NCBI GenBank assembly: GCA_902785325.1
Contig: CACZXZ010000001.1
Coordinates: 1-64,000 of the forward strand
DNA length: 64,000 nucleotides
Direction: 5' to 3'
DNA from: an uncultured Succinivibrio sp.
Lineage (GTDB): Bacteria; Pseudomonadota; Gammaproteobacteria; Enterobacterales; Succinivibrionaceae
In this document: piece after piece, positions 9,015 to 16,979 of the stretch
Layout of the letters: the number at the start of each line of letters is the position of its first letter
Numbering within the stretch: position 1 is the first letter of the stretch
Made by a program: the position numbers and the translations under genes
The notes under the pieces: model-generated
Seen by the model: the letters and a program-made list of their open reading frames with translations, nothing else
Told to the model about the DNA's origin: nothing
Databases searched by the model: none

Positions 9015-9869
9015 TTATAGAAGGGATTCAGCTAAATTCTTGTGGAACTCAGACTTTAACTCAAAGGACGATTGAGTGTAGTTAATGATTTTAAAAAGTA
9101 AGGTTTCAAGCTCACTACCTTCAGAATAATCAGCTTTTGCAAAATACTTAATGCGGTGATCACGAATGAGCTCATGCACTCTTTCTTTATTTTGAATTAC
9201 AGGATCATAAACACCTATAGCATGACCGTTTAAAGAGGTGGCAAGCTTCATACAAGGAATATCCGTTTGGCTATCTCCAATGTAGACAATATTCTCAAAA
9301 GGAATACGAATAGACTCTTTTGGATAATAACGGTTAACGTCATTGTCATTGACGTTTAAAGTGCCTTTGGAAATTCTAAATAAGAACTGAGTCTTATTAG
9401 TAAAATTGATGTTTTGAGCTGGCCATACCGCAACTCCATTTTTGTCATACAAAAAGGAGTTTGCATAAATTGCTTTAAACTCTTTAGCAATTTTAGTACC
9501 TTCAATCATTTCTTTTAAACCAGAGGAAATAATGTAGTGCTCAATGGTGACATTATGCTTACGGCCAAAGTCATTGATCCTGTCAAACCAGGTTTCAACA
9601 CCTTTAAATAGTCTAACTTTTGAGCCAAATTCTTTTAATTTCTCTTTTTTAACTTGGAATTTTCCTTTAGCACCGTAAAGCATGAGGTACATATAAGACA
9701 AATTAGGATCCATTTGATTGTCTATTGCAAGTTTGGTTGCTAAATTCCAAAAGTCGTCAACATTCTCATTGATCTGTTGAATATAGCCTTGAGCTTGCAT
9801 TTCAAAGGGGGAGAGAGTTCTATCAAAGTCATAGCAGATAGCTAGAATATTTTCTTTTTGATAATCCAT
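9015..9869 (-). CDS. HAD-superfamily hydrolase
   Basis: A 284-residue cytoplasmic phosphatase-like protein. HAD motif I is CYDFDRTLSP (catalytic Asp of DxDxT near the N-terminus), motif II is IISSGLKE, and motif IV is YIGDSQTDIPCMK with the acidic pair. A helical cap of about 100 residues lies between motifs I and II. The substrate cannot be told from sequence. The start at ATG 9869 (MDYQKENIL) is chosen because AAGGAC lies 8 bases upstream. ATG 9875 and a TTG at 9905 are also in frame. It is a single gene convergent with the symporter. Confidence 0.8.
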   Translation of the reverse strand: MDYQKENILAICYDFDRTLSPFEMQAQGYIQQINENVDDFWNLATKLAIDNQMDPNLSYMYLMLYGAKGKFQVKKEKLKEFGSKVRLFKGVETWFDRINDFGRKHNVTIEHYIISSGLKEMIEGTKIAKEFKAIYANSFLYDKNGVAVWPAQNINFTNKTQFLFRISKGTLNVNDNDVNRYYPKESIRIPFENIVYIGDSQTDIPCMKLATSLNGHAIGVYDPVIQNKERVHELIRDHRIKYFAKADYSEGSELETLLFKIINYTQSSFELKSEFHKNLAESLL

Positions 9870-10009
9870 AGTCATGTCCTTAGTTATACCTTTAAGGTAC
9901 CACAACTACTGCCTTTTGTATAAAGCAAAATTTCAAATTTTAAGAGTGGCACAAATAATCTATTTGTGTGCTAATATCAGTGCATTAAATTTTTTGGGAT
10001 GTACCGATT

Positions 10010-10393
10010 ATGAGAATTGAGCATGTTGCTGTCTACGTACAGGATTTAGAGCAGGCAAAAGAGTTCTTTTGTAAATATTTTGGTTGCACCTGCAATGACT
10101 TGTACCACAACAAAGCCAAAGGTTTTAAGTCTTACTTTTTAAGCTTTGATACTGGTGCAAGACTTGAGATTATGCAAAAAGAGGATGTCAATTTACTAAT
10201 TGATAATGACGATCACTTAGGTTTAGTACACCTTGCTATCAGTGTAGGTTCAAAAGAGAGAGTTGATGCTCTTACTAACACATTACGAAAAGATGGCTAT
10301 GTTGTAAAAAGTGAGCCAAGAACCACAGGCGATGGCTATTATGAGAGTGTCGTTAAAGTACTTTCAAATATCCTAATTGAGATTACGATTTAA
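10010..10393 (+). CDS. VOC family protein (glyoxalase/bleomycin resistance/dioxygenase fold)
   Basis: A 127-residue protein with the paired beta-alpha-beta-beta-beta modules of vicinal oxygen chelate enzymes. The first module starts MRIEHVAVYVQDLEQAKEFF; the second has HLAISVGSKERVDALTNTL. Potential metal ligands are His5, the Glu of RLEIMQ, the His of LVHLAI and the Glu near the C-terminus (NILIEITI). This resembles the metal positions of glyoxalase-I-like enzymes. Related small VOC proteins often have no assigned substrate. The next gene starts 9 bases after the stop, so the two are likely co-transcribed. Confidence 0.8.
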   Translation: MRIEHVAVYVQDLEQAKEFFCKYFGCTCNDLYHNKAKGFKSYFLSFDTGARLEIMQKEDVNLLIDNDDHLGLVHLAISVGSKERVDALTNTLRKDGYVVKSEPRTTGDGYYESVVKVLSNILIEITI

Positions 10394-10402
10394 GGTGAAA
10401 AA

Positions 10403-10873
10403 ATGAGTGTAACAGATGAAAAATCAATAAGCTATGATCCTATTAAAGCAGCGCCTTTTACTATGTCAGAGAAGGTTGCCTTTAACACAGCGGTTGTGTA
10501 TATCACATTAGTATCTTCCTTTATCTTTGCTTTAATGATGAGTACTTACCCATCCTTTTTGTCGGCTTTTGTAGGCCTGCTTTGGGCAACTCCAGGTTTA
10601 ATTGTCTTGTGGGGCTTTTACAGTGGCAGAGCAAAACAGAGAATAAGACGTTTACATACTAGTATCTTTATTGCTGAAGTTATATTTTTAGTTTTTGCAA
10701 TTTATATGTGTACTGTAGCTTTAAAAGGTTTTGGCTCTAAAGGTCCTGATATGATAGCAGCGGTCATTGATATTGTAATGTACATCCTCTATGTACTTTC
10801 TTTAGAGGTGGGTATTTTTAGGCTCGTTAAAAAGCATGAGAAAGCTTACTATCTAGATCAGCTAAAAGGTTAA
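10403..10873 (+). CDS. Small integral membrane protein, unknown function
   Basis: A 156-residue protein with a soluble N-terminus of about 27 residues and about four hydrophobic helices (near 28-50, 55-73, 85-107 and 117-137). It ends in a basic tail (RLVKKHEKAYYLDQLKG). There are no conserved catalytic motifs and I recognise no family. It lies 9 bases after the VOC gene, suggesting an operon. A strong hairpin follows at 10887-10916. Confidence 0.55.
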   Translation: MSVTDEKSISYDPIKAAPFTMSEKVAFNTAVVYITLVSSFIFALMMSTYPSFLSAFVGLLWATPGLIVLWGFYSGRAKQRIRRLHTSIFIAEVIFLVFAIYMCTVALKGFGSKGPDMIAAVIDIVMYILYVLSLEVGIFRLVKKHEKAYYLDQLKG

Positions 10874-10886
10874 TTTGTTAGTTTAA

Positions 10887-10916
10887 TTGAAGCTAAAGCG
10901 AAAGCTTTAGCTTCAA
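10887..10916. terminator. Long perfect hairpin with GAAA loop between convergent genes
   Basis: TTGAAGCTAAAGC (10887-10899), loop GAAA, then GCTTTAGCTTCAA (10904-10916): a 13-bp perfect stem capped by a GNRA tetraloop. It lies between the membrane protein gene and the convergent chemoreceptor gene. There is no long T-run on either side, so it could be a processing or stability hairpin instead of a classical terminator. Confidence 0.6.
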
Positions 10917-10922
10917 GAATTG

Positions 10923-12584
10923 CTAAACCTTTATCGAACCTACAGAGGAGAGTAGTTTATTAAGTAGTCTTACAGACTGTGACACCTCCTCTTTTACAGC
11001 ACCAACATCCTCACTAAATCCACAGATATTCTCATTGATAGAGCTTAGATTCTGACTTATCTCAAGAGTGGATTGATTCTGCTCAACGGTAGCTTTAGCA
11101 ATTTGTGAGATCTCCTCATCTAAGGTTTTTACCCCATCAATGATAGAGTTTAAAAGAGAGTGTACAGCTTGTGCTTTAGTTGAAAGCTCTTGCATATGCT
11201 CTAAACTCTGTTGCATAGAGCCTTGCGCAAGATTGGCATCAGCTTGAATGCTACCTACCATATCTGCAATATCTTTAGTTGATTTAGTTGTACGAGAGGC
11301 TAGAGCGCGTACCTCATCTGCAACTACCGCAAAGCCTTTACCAGCATCCCCAGCTCTTGCTGCTTCAATTGCTGCATTTAAGGCAAGTAAATTAGTTTGA
11401 GCTGCAATCTCGTCAATGGTTTGTACAATAGCTCCGATGTTGTCAGCTTGCTTTACGAGGTTTGAAACAAGGCCTGCATCCTCCTCAGATTTTTTAACTT
11501 GCTCTAAAATGCCGTCAATAGTCTGTTGTATTGCATGTACACCAACTTGAGTGTCTTGATTGGTTTTATCAGCATTAGCGGCAGCTGTTTCACAGTTTTT
11601 AGCAATCTCATTGGTTAAATTCACCATTTGAGTTGCCGCATTAGCAATTACTGTGGAAGTACTCTGAGTATATACAGCTTTGTCGTTGATGTTTCCTGTA
11701 ATAGTATCAATCTCATCAATTTTTTGAGTTGAGGTTTTAACGTCAGTTAGTATTTCTGAAACTAACTGATTTAAAGAAGTTCGCATCATCTCTAAAGACT
11801 CTAAAAGCTTTCCAAACTCGTCTCGTCTTTTGCTTTGCAAAACTTTAACGGTAGTGTCACCTTTGGCAATTTGGTAGGCAGTTTTAACTGCGATATCAAG
11901 TTTGTGCGTAATATAGCTTGATGTTTTATAAGCAATTAAAATGGCAATTACAAAGGCAATTAAGCAAATACTAGAGATTAGATAAATGTACAAGGTGCCT
12001 TGTACACCATTTACCACGGCTGTGGCGTGGTACAGGTGTGACATAAATAAATTCTTGGAGTTTTTGTCTAAAACTTCAACTAAAGGGTAAAGATCTTTCT
12101 CGTATATAGATGAGAGCGCGATAGGATCACCTTGTTTTAGGGATGGTAAGTAACGGTCTGTGACCACGCTTATAAGTGCAGTTGCTTTGTCGTTTAGAAT
12201 CTTGGTGTACTTATTGTCACTATCAAGCTTTTTAAGTCCCTTTTTAAGATCGTCAACAGCGCGTGTAAGTCTTCCTTCAAGCTGTTTTTGTTTATTCTTA
12301 TTTAAGCTTTGAGTTTGCAGAAGATAACTGTTTTTATTGATGTCAAAAATAGCTTGATTTAAGTTATAGGCAAAGGTGTACTTTAAATCTAAAGTTTTCT
12401 CAATCTCAATTACAGCACTGTTAGCATGGGTAATAAAGACAATAGCTAAAGCACTTATCACAGTGATAAAGATCACCATCAAAGAAAAAGCTTCCGTCAT
12501 TTTTCTTTTGACGGAGGTTGCTTTCTTTTTCTTTACTTTGACAGTAGGGGAATTAGTAGTTGTAGTGTTTTTAAGTTTAGTCAT
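10923..12584 (-). CDS. Methyl-accepting chemotaxis protein
   Basis: A 553-residue chemoreceptor. After a basic, threonine-rich N-terminus there is one transmembrane helix (about 30-50) and a periplasmic four-helix-bundle-type sensor (about 50-200). A second helix (about 200-222), a HAMP domain and the cytoplasmic signalling bundle follow. The highly conserved hairpin tip is visible as [20 protein letters not shown] then [20 protein letters not shown]. No C-terminal pentapeptide for CheR/CheB docking is seen. The ligand is unknown. The ATG at 12584 has no clear Shine-Dalgarno sequence; an in-frame TTG at 12593 has none either. It fits the flagellar genes elsewhere in the window. Confidence 0.9.
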   Translation of the reverse strand: MTKLKNTTTTNSPTVKVKKKKATSVKRKMTEAFSLMVIFITVISALAIVFITHANSAVIEIEKTLDLKYTFAYNLNQAIFDINKNSYLLQTQSLNKNKQKQLEGRLTRAVDDLKKGLKKLDSDNKYTKILNDKATALISVVTDRYLPSLKQGDPIALSSIYEKDLYPLVEVLDKNSKNLFMSHLYHATAVVNGVQGTLYIYLISSICLIAFVIAILIAYKTSSYITHKLDIAVKTAYQIAKGDTTVKVLQSKRRDEFGKLLESLEMMRTSLNQLVSEILTDVKTSTQKIDEIDTITGNINDKAVYTQSTSTVIANAATQMVNLTNEIAKNCETAAANADKTNQDTQVGVHAIQQTIDGILEQVKKSEEDAGLVSNLVKQADNIGAIVQTIDEIAAQTNLLALNAAIEAARAGDAGKGFAVVADEVRALASRTTKSTKDIADMVGSIQADANLAQGSMQQSLEHMQELSTKAQAVHSLLNSIIDGVKTLDEEISQIAKATVEQNQSTLEISQNLSSINENICGFSEDVGAVKEEVSQSVRLLNKLLSSVGSIKV

Positions 12585-12756
12585 AGCAATCAATAGCAGG
12601 TGTTAAATTTTGACAATTTACTGCTATTGTAGAAAGCGCAGGTTATGCTTTTTGACTGTTTGTGTTAAGACTTATAAAAGACAAGACACAAGATAGAGAT
12701 TTAGGAGAGCAGGAAAAGTAAAGCTTGAAAGATTGGTTTAGAATTGATTTAGAAAA

Positions 12757-12785
12757 GAGCAAAGTAGCTAAAGGCTACTTTGCTC
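12757..12785. terminator. Terminator-like hairpin downstream of rmuC
   Basis: GAGCAAAGTAGC (12757-12768) and GCTACTTTGCTC (12774-12785) form a perfect 12-bp stem. It lies just beyond the rmuC stop and upstream of the chemoreceptor start. Confidence 0.6.
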
Positions 12786-12805
12786 TGTAAGGTTGGGAAC
12801 CTTAA

Positions 12806-14260
12806 TTATTTGTTTTCAAGCGTAAAGGATGGGCTATCTTCTTTAGCATCAATTACCATACCGTCAAGCTCTTTAAACTCTTTGGTGGCATTCTTATCAA
12901 AACGCTCTAGTAAAGATTTTAGATTACCTTTACCTGATAACACTCTACCGTGTAAACCGTCAATTTCCTCACGAAGTTTAGTCTCATAAGAGTACATTTT
13001 TTCAAAAGAGTTAGTAATCACATCAAACTTATCATTGATTTGTTTTGCAATTCTAGCAAGTTCCCTCATGCGGTCGGATTGCTCTGCTAAGATCCACAAG
13101 TTAGATACTACTCTCAAAGCAGGTAGCATAGAGGATGGGGATACAAGATAAATACGGTTATTTGAAGCAGTATCATATAAAGTAGCATCATAGGCTAAAG
13201 CTTCTGTTAAAGCTGCATCAATTGGTACAAACATAAACACAAAAGAAGGGCTCTTTAAAGATAGATATGAGCTGTAGTCTTTTTTTATAAGCTCATTGAT
13301 ATGAGCTTTAATTGATGCTACATGCTCTTTTAAGAAGTTTTGCTTTTCAGCATCATCAGTTGCATTGATGTAGTTAGTGTAAGCTGTAAGGGAGCACTTA
13401 GCATCAATGATGAGACAATGATTCTGAGGTAATTTAATAATGGCATCAGGGCGTCCCATTTCACCTTGGGCTCTGTTACCAGCAACCTCACGCTCATACT
13501 CAATACCTTTAGTTAAACCTGAAGCATCTAACACTCTTTCAAGTTGTAACTCACCCCACATACCTTGAGATTTACCACCAGAGCGTAAAGCTTTAGTAAG
13601 ATCCTCTGCTTGCTTTGATAGAGTAGTGTGAGACTCTTCAAGAGTCTTGATCTCCTTTAGCATCTGACCTTGTCTTTCAGCATTCTTTTCTTGATTGTCG
13701 TGAATAAGCTTTTTAAAGATCTCAAGCTCTTCTTTAAGAGGGGTTACCACATTAGTCATATGCTCTTTTGAAGCTTTGGTAAGATCCTCAGTACCAGTTT
13801 TAAGGAATTTATTGGCCATCACTTTTAATTGCTCTTCAAGCTTTTGCTGTGACTGATTAAATAATTCCTGTTGTTTTGCATAAAGCTCTTGCTGCGCATT
13901 AAGGTTTGCTTGATTTTCAGCATTCTGCGCATTTAAAGTAGTAATTTGCTTTTGAAATTCTGTAAGTTTCTCATTTGCAGAGGTAAGTTCCTGGTTAAGA
14001 CGTTGATTGTCAAAAGATAAAGTGGATACGGAAGCGCTAAGCTTTACTTTCTCATTATTTAAACTATCAAGCTCTGATTGTAACTTAGCAATTTGTAAAT
14101 TTGCTTTTTCAACGTTGTTTTTACACTCTTCAAGGTAAGCTTCATTTTTAATATGAGTTGCTTTCTCGTCATTTCTTTGTTTGCTTATTTGCAAAAGTCT
14201 TACTGCTAAAAAAATGACTAAACCAAGTAAAATTGCAAGTGAAATATATTGAGAGATCAT
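12806..14260 (-). CDS. rmuC: DNA recombination protein RmuC
   Basis: A 484-residue protein with an N-terminal membrane helix (ISLAILLGLVIFLAVRLL), a long coiled coil (about 25-190) and the RmuC nuclease-like domain (about 200-440). The domain is recognised by GGKSQGMWGELQLERVLDAS, GRPDAIIKLP, LIIDAKCSLTAY and FVFMFVPIDAAL. The core acidic/lysine residues resemble PD-(D/E)XK enzymes. In E. coli it limits inversion at short inverted repeats; the biochemical activity is not well defined. AAGG lies 8 bases before the ATG. It is a single gene. Confidence 0.92.
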   Translation of the reverse strand: MISQYISLAILLGLVIFLAVRLLQISKQRNDEKATHIKNEAYLEECKNNVEKANLQIAKLQSELDSLNNEKVKLSASVSTLSFDNQRLNQELTSANEKLTEFQKQITTLNAQNAENQANLNAQQELYAKQQELFNQSQQKLEEQLKVMANKFLKTGTEDLTKASKEHMTNVVTPLKEELEIFKKLIHDNQEKNAERQGQMLKEIKTLEESHTTLSKQAEDLTKALRSGGKSQGMWGELQLERVLDASGLTKGIEYEREVAGNRAQGEMGRPDAIIKLPQNHCLIIDAKCSLTAYTNYINATDDAEKQNFLKEHVASIKAHINELIKKDYSSYLSLKSPSFVFMFVPIDAALTEALAYDATLYDTASNNRIYLVSPSSMLPALRVVSNLWILAEQSDRMRELARIAKQINDKFDVITNSFEKMYSYETKLREEIDGLHGRVLSGKGNLKSLLERFDKNATKEFKELDGMVIDAKEDSPSFTLENK

Positions 14261-14307
14261 GAAACTAACCTTAAAAAAGTAAACTAAATTCTTTATATTA
14301 TAATAAG

Positions 14308-14652
14308 TTATGGCACAAAATACCCGCCACGACCGTCAGATCTTACATGACCATCAGGGGTAAAATATCCACCATTACCGTCAGATCTTATATGTCCGTC
14401 TGGGGTAAAGTATCCTCCATTACCATCAGATCTAATATGGCCATCTTCAGTGAAAAAGCCTCCTCGACCATCAGATCTTACATGTTCATCTGGCGTAAAG
14501 AATCCACCACGTCCATCTGATCTGATGTGACCTTGCTCTGTAAAGAAACCACCGTTACCATCAGAGCGCAGGTGATGAGCAGTCGCTGTTTGACTAATCA
14601 ACAAAGCACTAAAGGCTGCTATTACTAGAACTGTCATTTTTCCAAGTGCCAT
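14308..14652 (-). CDS. Small exported protein made of six 15-residue repeats
   Basis: A 114-residue protein with a signal peptide (cleavage after ..QTATA, about residue 25). The rest is six tandem units of 15 residues with consensus H-h-RSDG-x-GG-[FY]-FT-x-[DE]-G; the last unit is cut to 13. RSDG(N/R)GG(F/Y)F is nearly invariant, and each unit starts with His. The pattern of Gly, Asp and aromatics suggests a small beta-repeat or metal/ligand-binding secreted protein; this is inference. SD AAGGAG lies 5-6 bases before ATG. I do not recognise a named family. The DNA repeats have a 45-bp period and are close enough for copy-number slippage. Confidence 0.75.
   Translation of the reverse strand: MALGKMTVLVIAAFSALLISQTATAHHLRSDGNGGFFTEQGHIRSDGRGGFFTPDEHVRSDGRGGFFTEDGHIRSDGNGGYFTPDGHIRSDGNGGYFTPDGHVRSDGRGGYFVP
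14311..14574 (-). repeat. 45-bp tandem repeat array inside the exported repeat protein gene
   Basis: Six units of 45 bases encode the HxRSDGxGGxF repeats. Units 4 and 5 encode identical peptides, and the DNA of neighbouring units differs mostly at third positions. Confidence 0.75.
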
Positions 14653-15505
14653 AAAAACTCCTTACATTTGTGTATTCTATTATACAATAAAAGTACAAAT
14701 AATATACATACCATATATATGTATAATATATCACTATTAGTTTGTAATTACAAAAGAACTTGTGTAAACAACAATGAACTAAAAATGAAGATGAAAAGGA
14801 GAGTAAAAGCTACTGACCTGTGCAAAATCCGCTTTTACGCTTGGGCGTTTAGCGCTTTTACCTGGGCATTATCTGATTTTACCTGGGCGTTTTTTGAACG
14901 AAAGGCAGTTTCAATACCTAAGGAGAGTGATCCTAAAATAAGGTAAGTAAGATAACTTTCCTTTACAAGAGTAAGACAGCTCAATTGATTTTGATTACGT
15001 AATTCAAATTAGCTCATTCATTTTTGAACATTGCTAAGTCTTTTATAAAAGTTGCTCAATAGATCTTAACTTGTGCTCAGCAAATTTAGAGAACAGCTAA
15101 ACAGTTTTTGAAGGTAGTATTCTTAATAATAGCAGAGCTTATAAGTGTGCTCACAGCTCCTTTAGATCCTTGGTACTTGTTGCCTGGGGATGGTCTCATT
15201 AGTTTAAGTAAGGTAAGTGTATAACACAATATACATAAAGCTTATCTTAATTTTTGGTCTTTCACTTCCTCCCGCCCTCTAGCGTAATTATTTTGTTTCA
15301 TGCCTTAAAGGTAGAGGTTTTTCTCTATCTTTCGTTGTTCATTATCGTTTACAGTTATAGCTTGATCTATTTTGGAGTAGGTTTAGAGGCTTTTTGTTTT
15401 TGGATCTAAGTGTTTAATAAATTATGCTTGAAAGCTTTGAATAAACTGATCTTAAAAATAGGAAAGTCTATCCTTAAAGTTGCCTTGCAATTTTGTAATT
15501 TGATA
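14653..15505. other. Gene-poor 850-base region; no convincing gene
   Basis: Apart from the 21-bp repeat triad at 14832-14901 I see no supported coding sequence. A reading frame at 14668-14946 has poor composition and overlaps the triad. Weak hairpins exist, for example AGGTAGAG/CTCTATCT at about 15310-15330. I find no recognisable ncRNA. Confidence 0.4.
14832..14901 (+). repeat. Triad of 21-bp direct repeats, core TTTTACCTGGGCGTTTT (plus strand)
   Basis: GGGCG, GGGCA and GGGCG begin at 14843, 14864 and 14885, exactly 21 bases apart, each preceded by a TTTTAC-type segment. The last unit, GGGCGTTTTTTGAACG, matches a unit at 3602-3616 (GGGCGTTTTATGAAC on the minus strand). The two loci are therefore inverted relative to each other. 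Confidence 0.6.
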
Positions 15506-15534
15506 TTTACAAATATCGTGTAGATCTTTATAAT
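15506..15534 (+). promoter_or_regulatory. Sigma-70 promoter of tRNA-Leu(CAA)
   Basis: TTTACA (15506-15511), 17-base spacer, TATAAT (15529-15534). The predicted start is about 7 bases before the mature tRNA. Confidence 0.75.
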
Positions 15535-15547
15535 AAGCAGGTCTTTT

Positions 15548-15634
15548 GCCGAAGTGGCGGAATTGGTAGACGCAGCGGATTCAAAATCCGCCGCTAGTGA
15601 TAGTGTGAGGGTTCGAGTCCCTCCTTCGGCACCA
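15548..15634 (+). tRNA. tRNA-Leu (anticodon CAA)
   Basis: Acceptor stem GCCGAAG pairs with CTTCGGC, followed by the encoded ACCA. The D-arm has GGTAGACGC, the anticodon loop ATTCAAAAT gives CAA, a long type II variable arm follows, and the T-loop is GGTTCGAGTCC. Length is 87 bases including CCA. Confidence 0.95.
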
Positions 15635-15749
15635 TTCCTCAAGAAAATCTCAAGTCCAATTTTTTATCTCCGAATCGAATAGCGTGAAAAAATTCGCTAT
15701 TAACAGTAGATCTGTGCATTTTAAATGCGAGTTAAAGTTTTTTAACTTA

Positions 15750-15850
15750 TTGATTTAATGTACTTTTACTCTTATACTAAAGTCAGTAGCGCCCTTCTGC
15801 GCTTCCTACTTGTAAGTAGTATAGCGGACCAGTGAAGGGACTTTTTTATA
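15750..15850 (+). promoter_or_regulatory. Promoter and possible attenuator leader of the BASS transporter gene
   Basis: The promoter TTGATT (15750-15755), 17-base spacer, TATACT (15773-15778) would start RNA near 15785. The leader then offers two exclusive folds. One is AGTAGCGC (15785-15792) with GCGC and CTACT (15799-15810). The other pairs CCCTTC (15792-15797) with GAAGGG (15834-15839), followed by A-C-TTTTTT, a terminator shape; this second fold encloses the small hairpin CTACTT/AAGTAG. No known riboswitch class is recognised. Confidence 0.45.
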
Positions 15851-15942
15851 CGTCATTTGCCATCAAATCTAGTTATTTTTTACCATCCTTTCTTGATAAA
15901 ATCTTCACTAAGATCTTTTCCTTAACACAACAAGTTGTAGCT

Positions 15943-16893
15943 ATGAGCGTAAATTTTAAAAAGCTAATTGAGAAGTATGTCCTACCAGTATCAATGGTGG
16001 TAGGCTTTTTAGTGTTTTTGCTATTTGAGAATGTATCTGTGTTAGAGCAGTACAGAAGATCAATTTCAAACTTTGTAAATCCTATAATTCCAGCTTGTGT
16101 CTGTGTAATGCTGTATTCAGCCTTTTGTAAAGTACAGCTTGAAAAGATGAAACCAAGAAAGTGGCATTTTTATCTATTGATATCACAGCTAGTGCTATCT
16201 TTAGCATTGGTTGGAATTATTACTTACTTTAAAGACTTTACCTACAAAGAGGCTTTAATAGGTGCTTTAGTTTGTGTGGTAGGTCCTACAGCAGCCTCTG
16301 CTGGTGTCGTTGCAAGCAAATTAGGAGGTGAGGAATCTACCATCAGTGGTTTTATGATTGTCTCTAATGCCATGTGTGCTGTTACCATCCCACTTTTGCT
16401 TCCTTTAGTAAATGGTAGAGGAGAAAGTCACTTCTTTTTAGAGTTTTTAAACATTCTAAGAATGGTATTTCCTATTATCATAGTGCCATTTGTGCTTGCG
16501 CAGCTTACCAAGCTTTACTTTAAAAGACTACATCATTTCATGCTTACAAAGTTTAAAGATTTAGCTTTTTATGTGTGGTCAGCTTCCTTAGTTTTAATTA
16601 CTGCAAGAGCCTGCTCTAATGCCTATCATGCTAATTTAACTTTAATCAGTGCCTTAGCATTACTTACAGCAGCTGTAGCTGTCTGTATAGTGCACTTTGG
16701 TTTAGGTAGAGTTGTAGGATCTTTCTTTAATGAGAAGGTTAACGCAGGACAAGCCTTTGGTCAGCGCAACATGATCTTTTGTATCTATGTAGCTTTGACC
16801 TACACTGATCCTATCTCCTCAATTGTGGCAACCTTGCACATGCTAGTGCAGAATTTTTACAACTCTTATCAAATCATCGAGTACAAGAAATAA
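15943..16893 (+). CDS. BASS (bile acid:sodium symporter)-family transporter
   Basis: A 316-residue inner membrane protein with about nine to ten helices. The signature stretches are GPTAASAGVVASKLGG with ISGFMIVSNAMCAVTIPL, which matches the crossover region of SBF/BASS transporters, and AGQAFGQRNMIFCIYVALTY in the second repeat. BASS members move organic acids (bile acids, ketopantoate, pyruvate) with Na+; the substrate here is unknown. The start at ATG 15943 (MSVNFKKLIEKY) is preferred on family length. An upstream GTG at 15832 would add 37 residues of unconvincing sequence that overlap the leader structure. The long leader suggests regulated expression. Confidence 0.75.
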   Translation: MSVNFKKLIEKYVLPVSMVVGFLVFLLFENVSVLEQYRRSISNFVNPIIPACVCVMLYSAFCKVQLEKMKPRKWHFYLLISQLVLSLALVGIITYFKDFTYKEALIGALVCVVGPTAASAGVVASKLGGEESTISGFMIVSNAMCAVTIPLLLPLVNGRGESHFFLEFLNILRMVFPIIIVPFVLAQLTKLYFKRLHHFMLTKFKDLAFYVWSASLVLITARACSNAYHANLTLISALALLTAAVAVCIVHFGLGRVVGSFFNEKVNAGQAFGQRNMIFCIYVALTYTDPISSIVATLHMLVQNFYNSYQIIEYKK

Positions 16894-16979
16894 TACCCAT
16901 ATCAAACAATTGTAGTCGGCAAAAGTCTATGATATTACTAGGAAAATGAACGATTAAGATTGTATGGATTTGGTGTGTC

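Noticed and set aside
14311..14574. CRISPR or satellite DNA
   Set aside because: The 45-bp units are in frame and encode a conserved 15-residue peptide behind a signal peptide.
14668..14946. 92-codon plus-strand frame
   Set aside because: Low-complexity start, and the repeated WAFS-type peptide is only the translation of the 21-bp repeat triad; no SD support.
15406..15642. 78-codon minus-strand frame with MRNGAEGGTRTLTLSLAADF start
   Set aside because: It is the antisense read of tRNA-Leu(CAA), a well-known false gene call.
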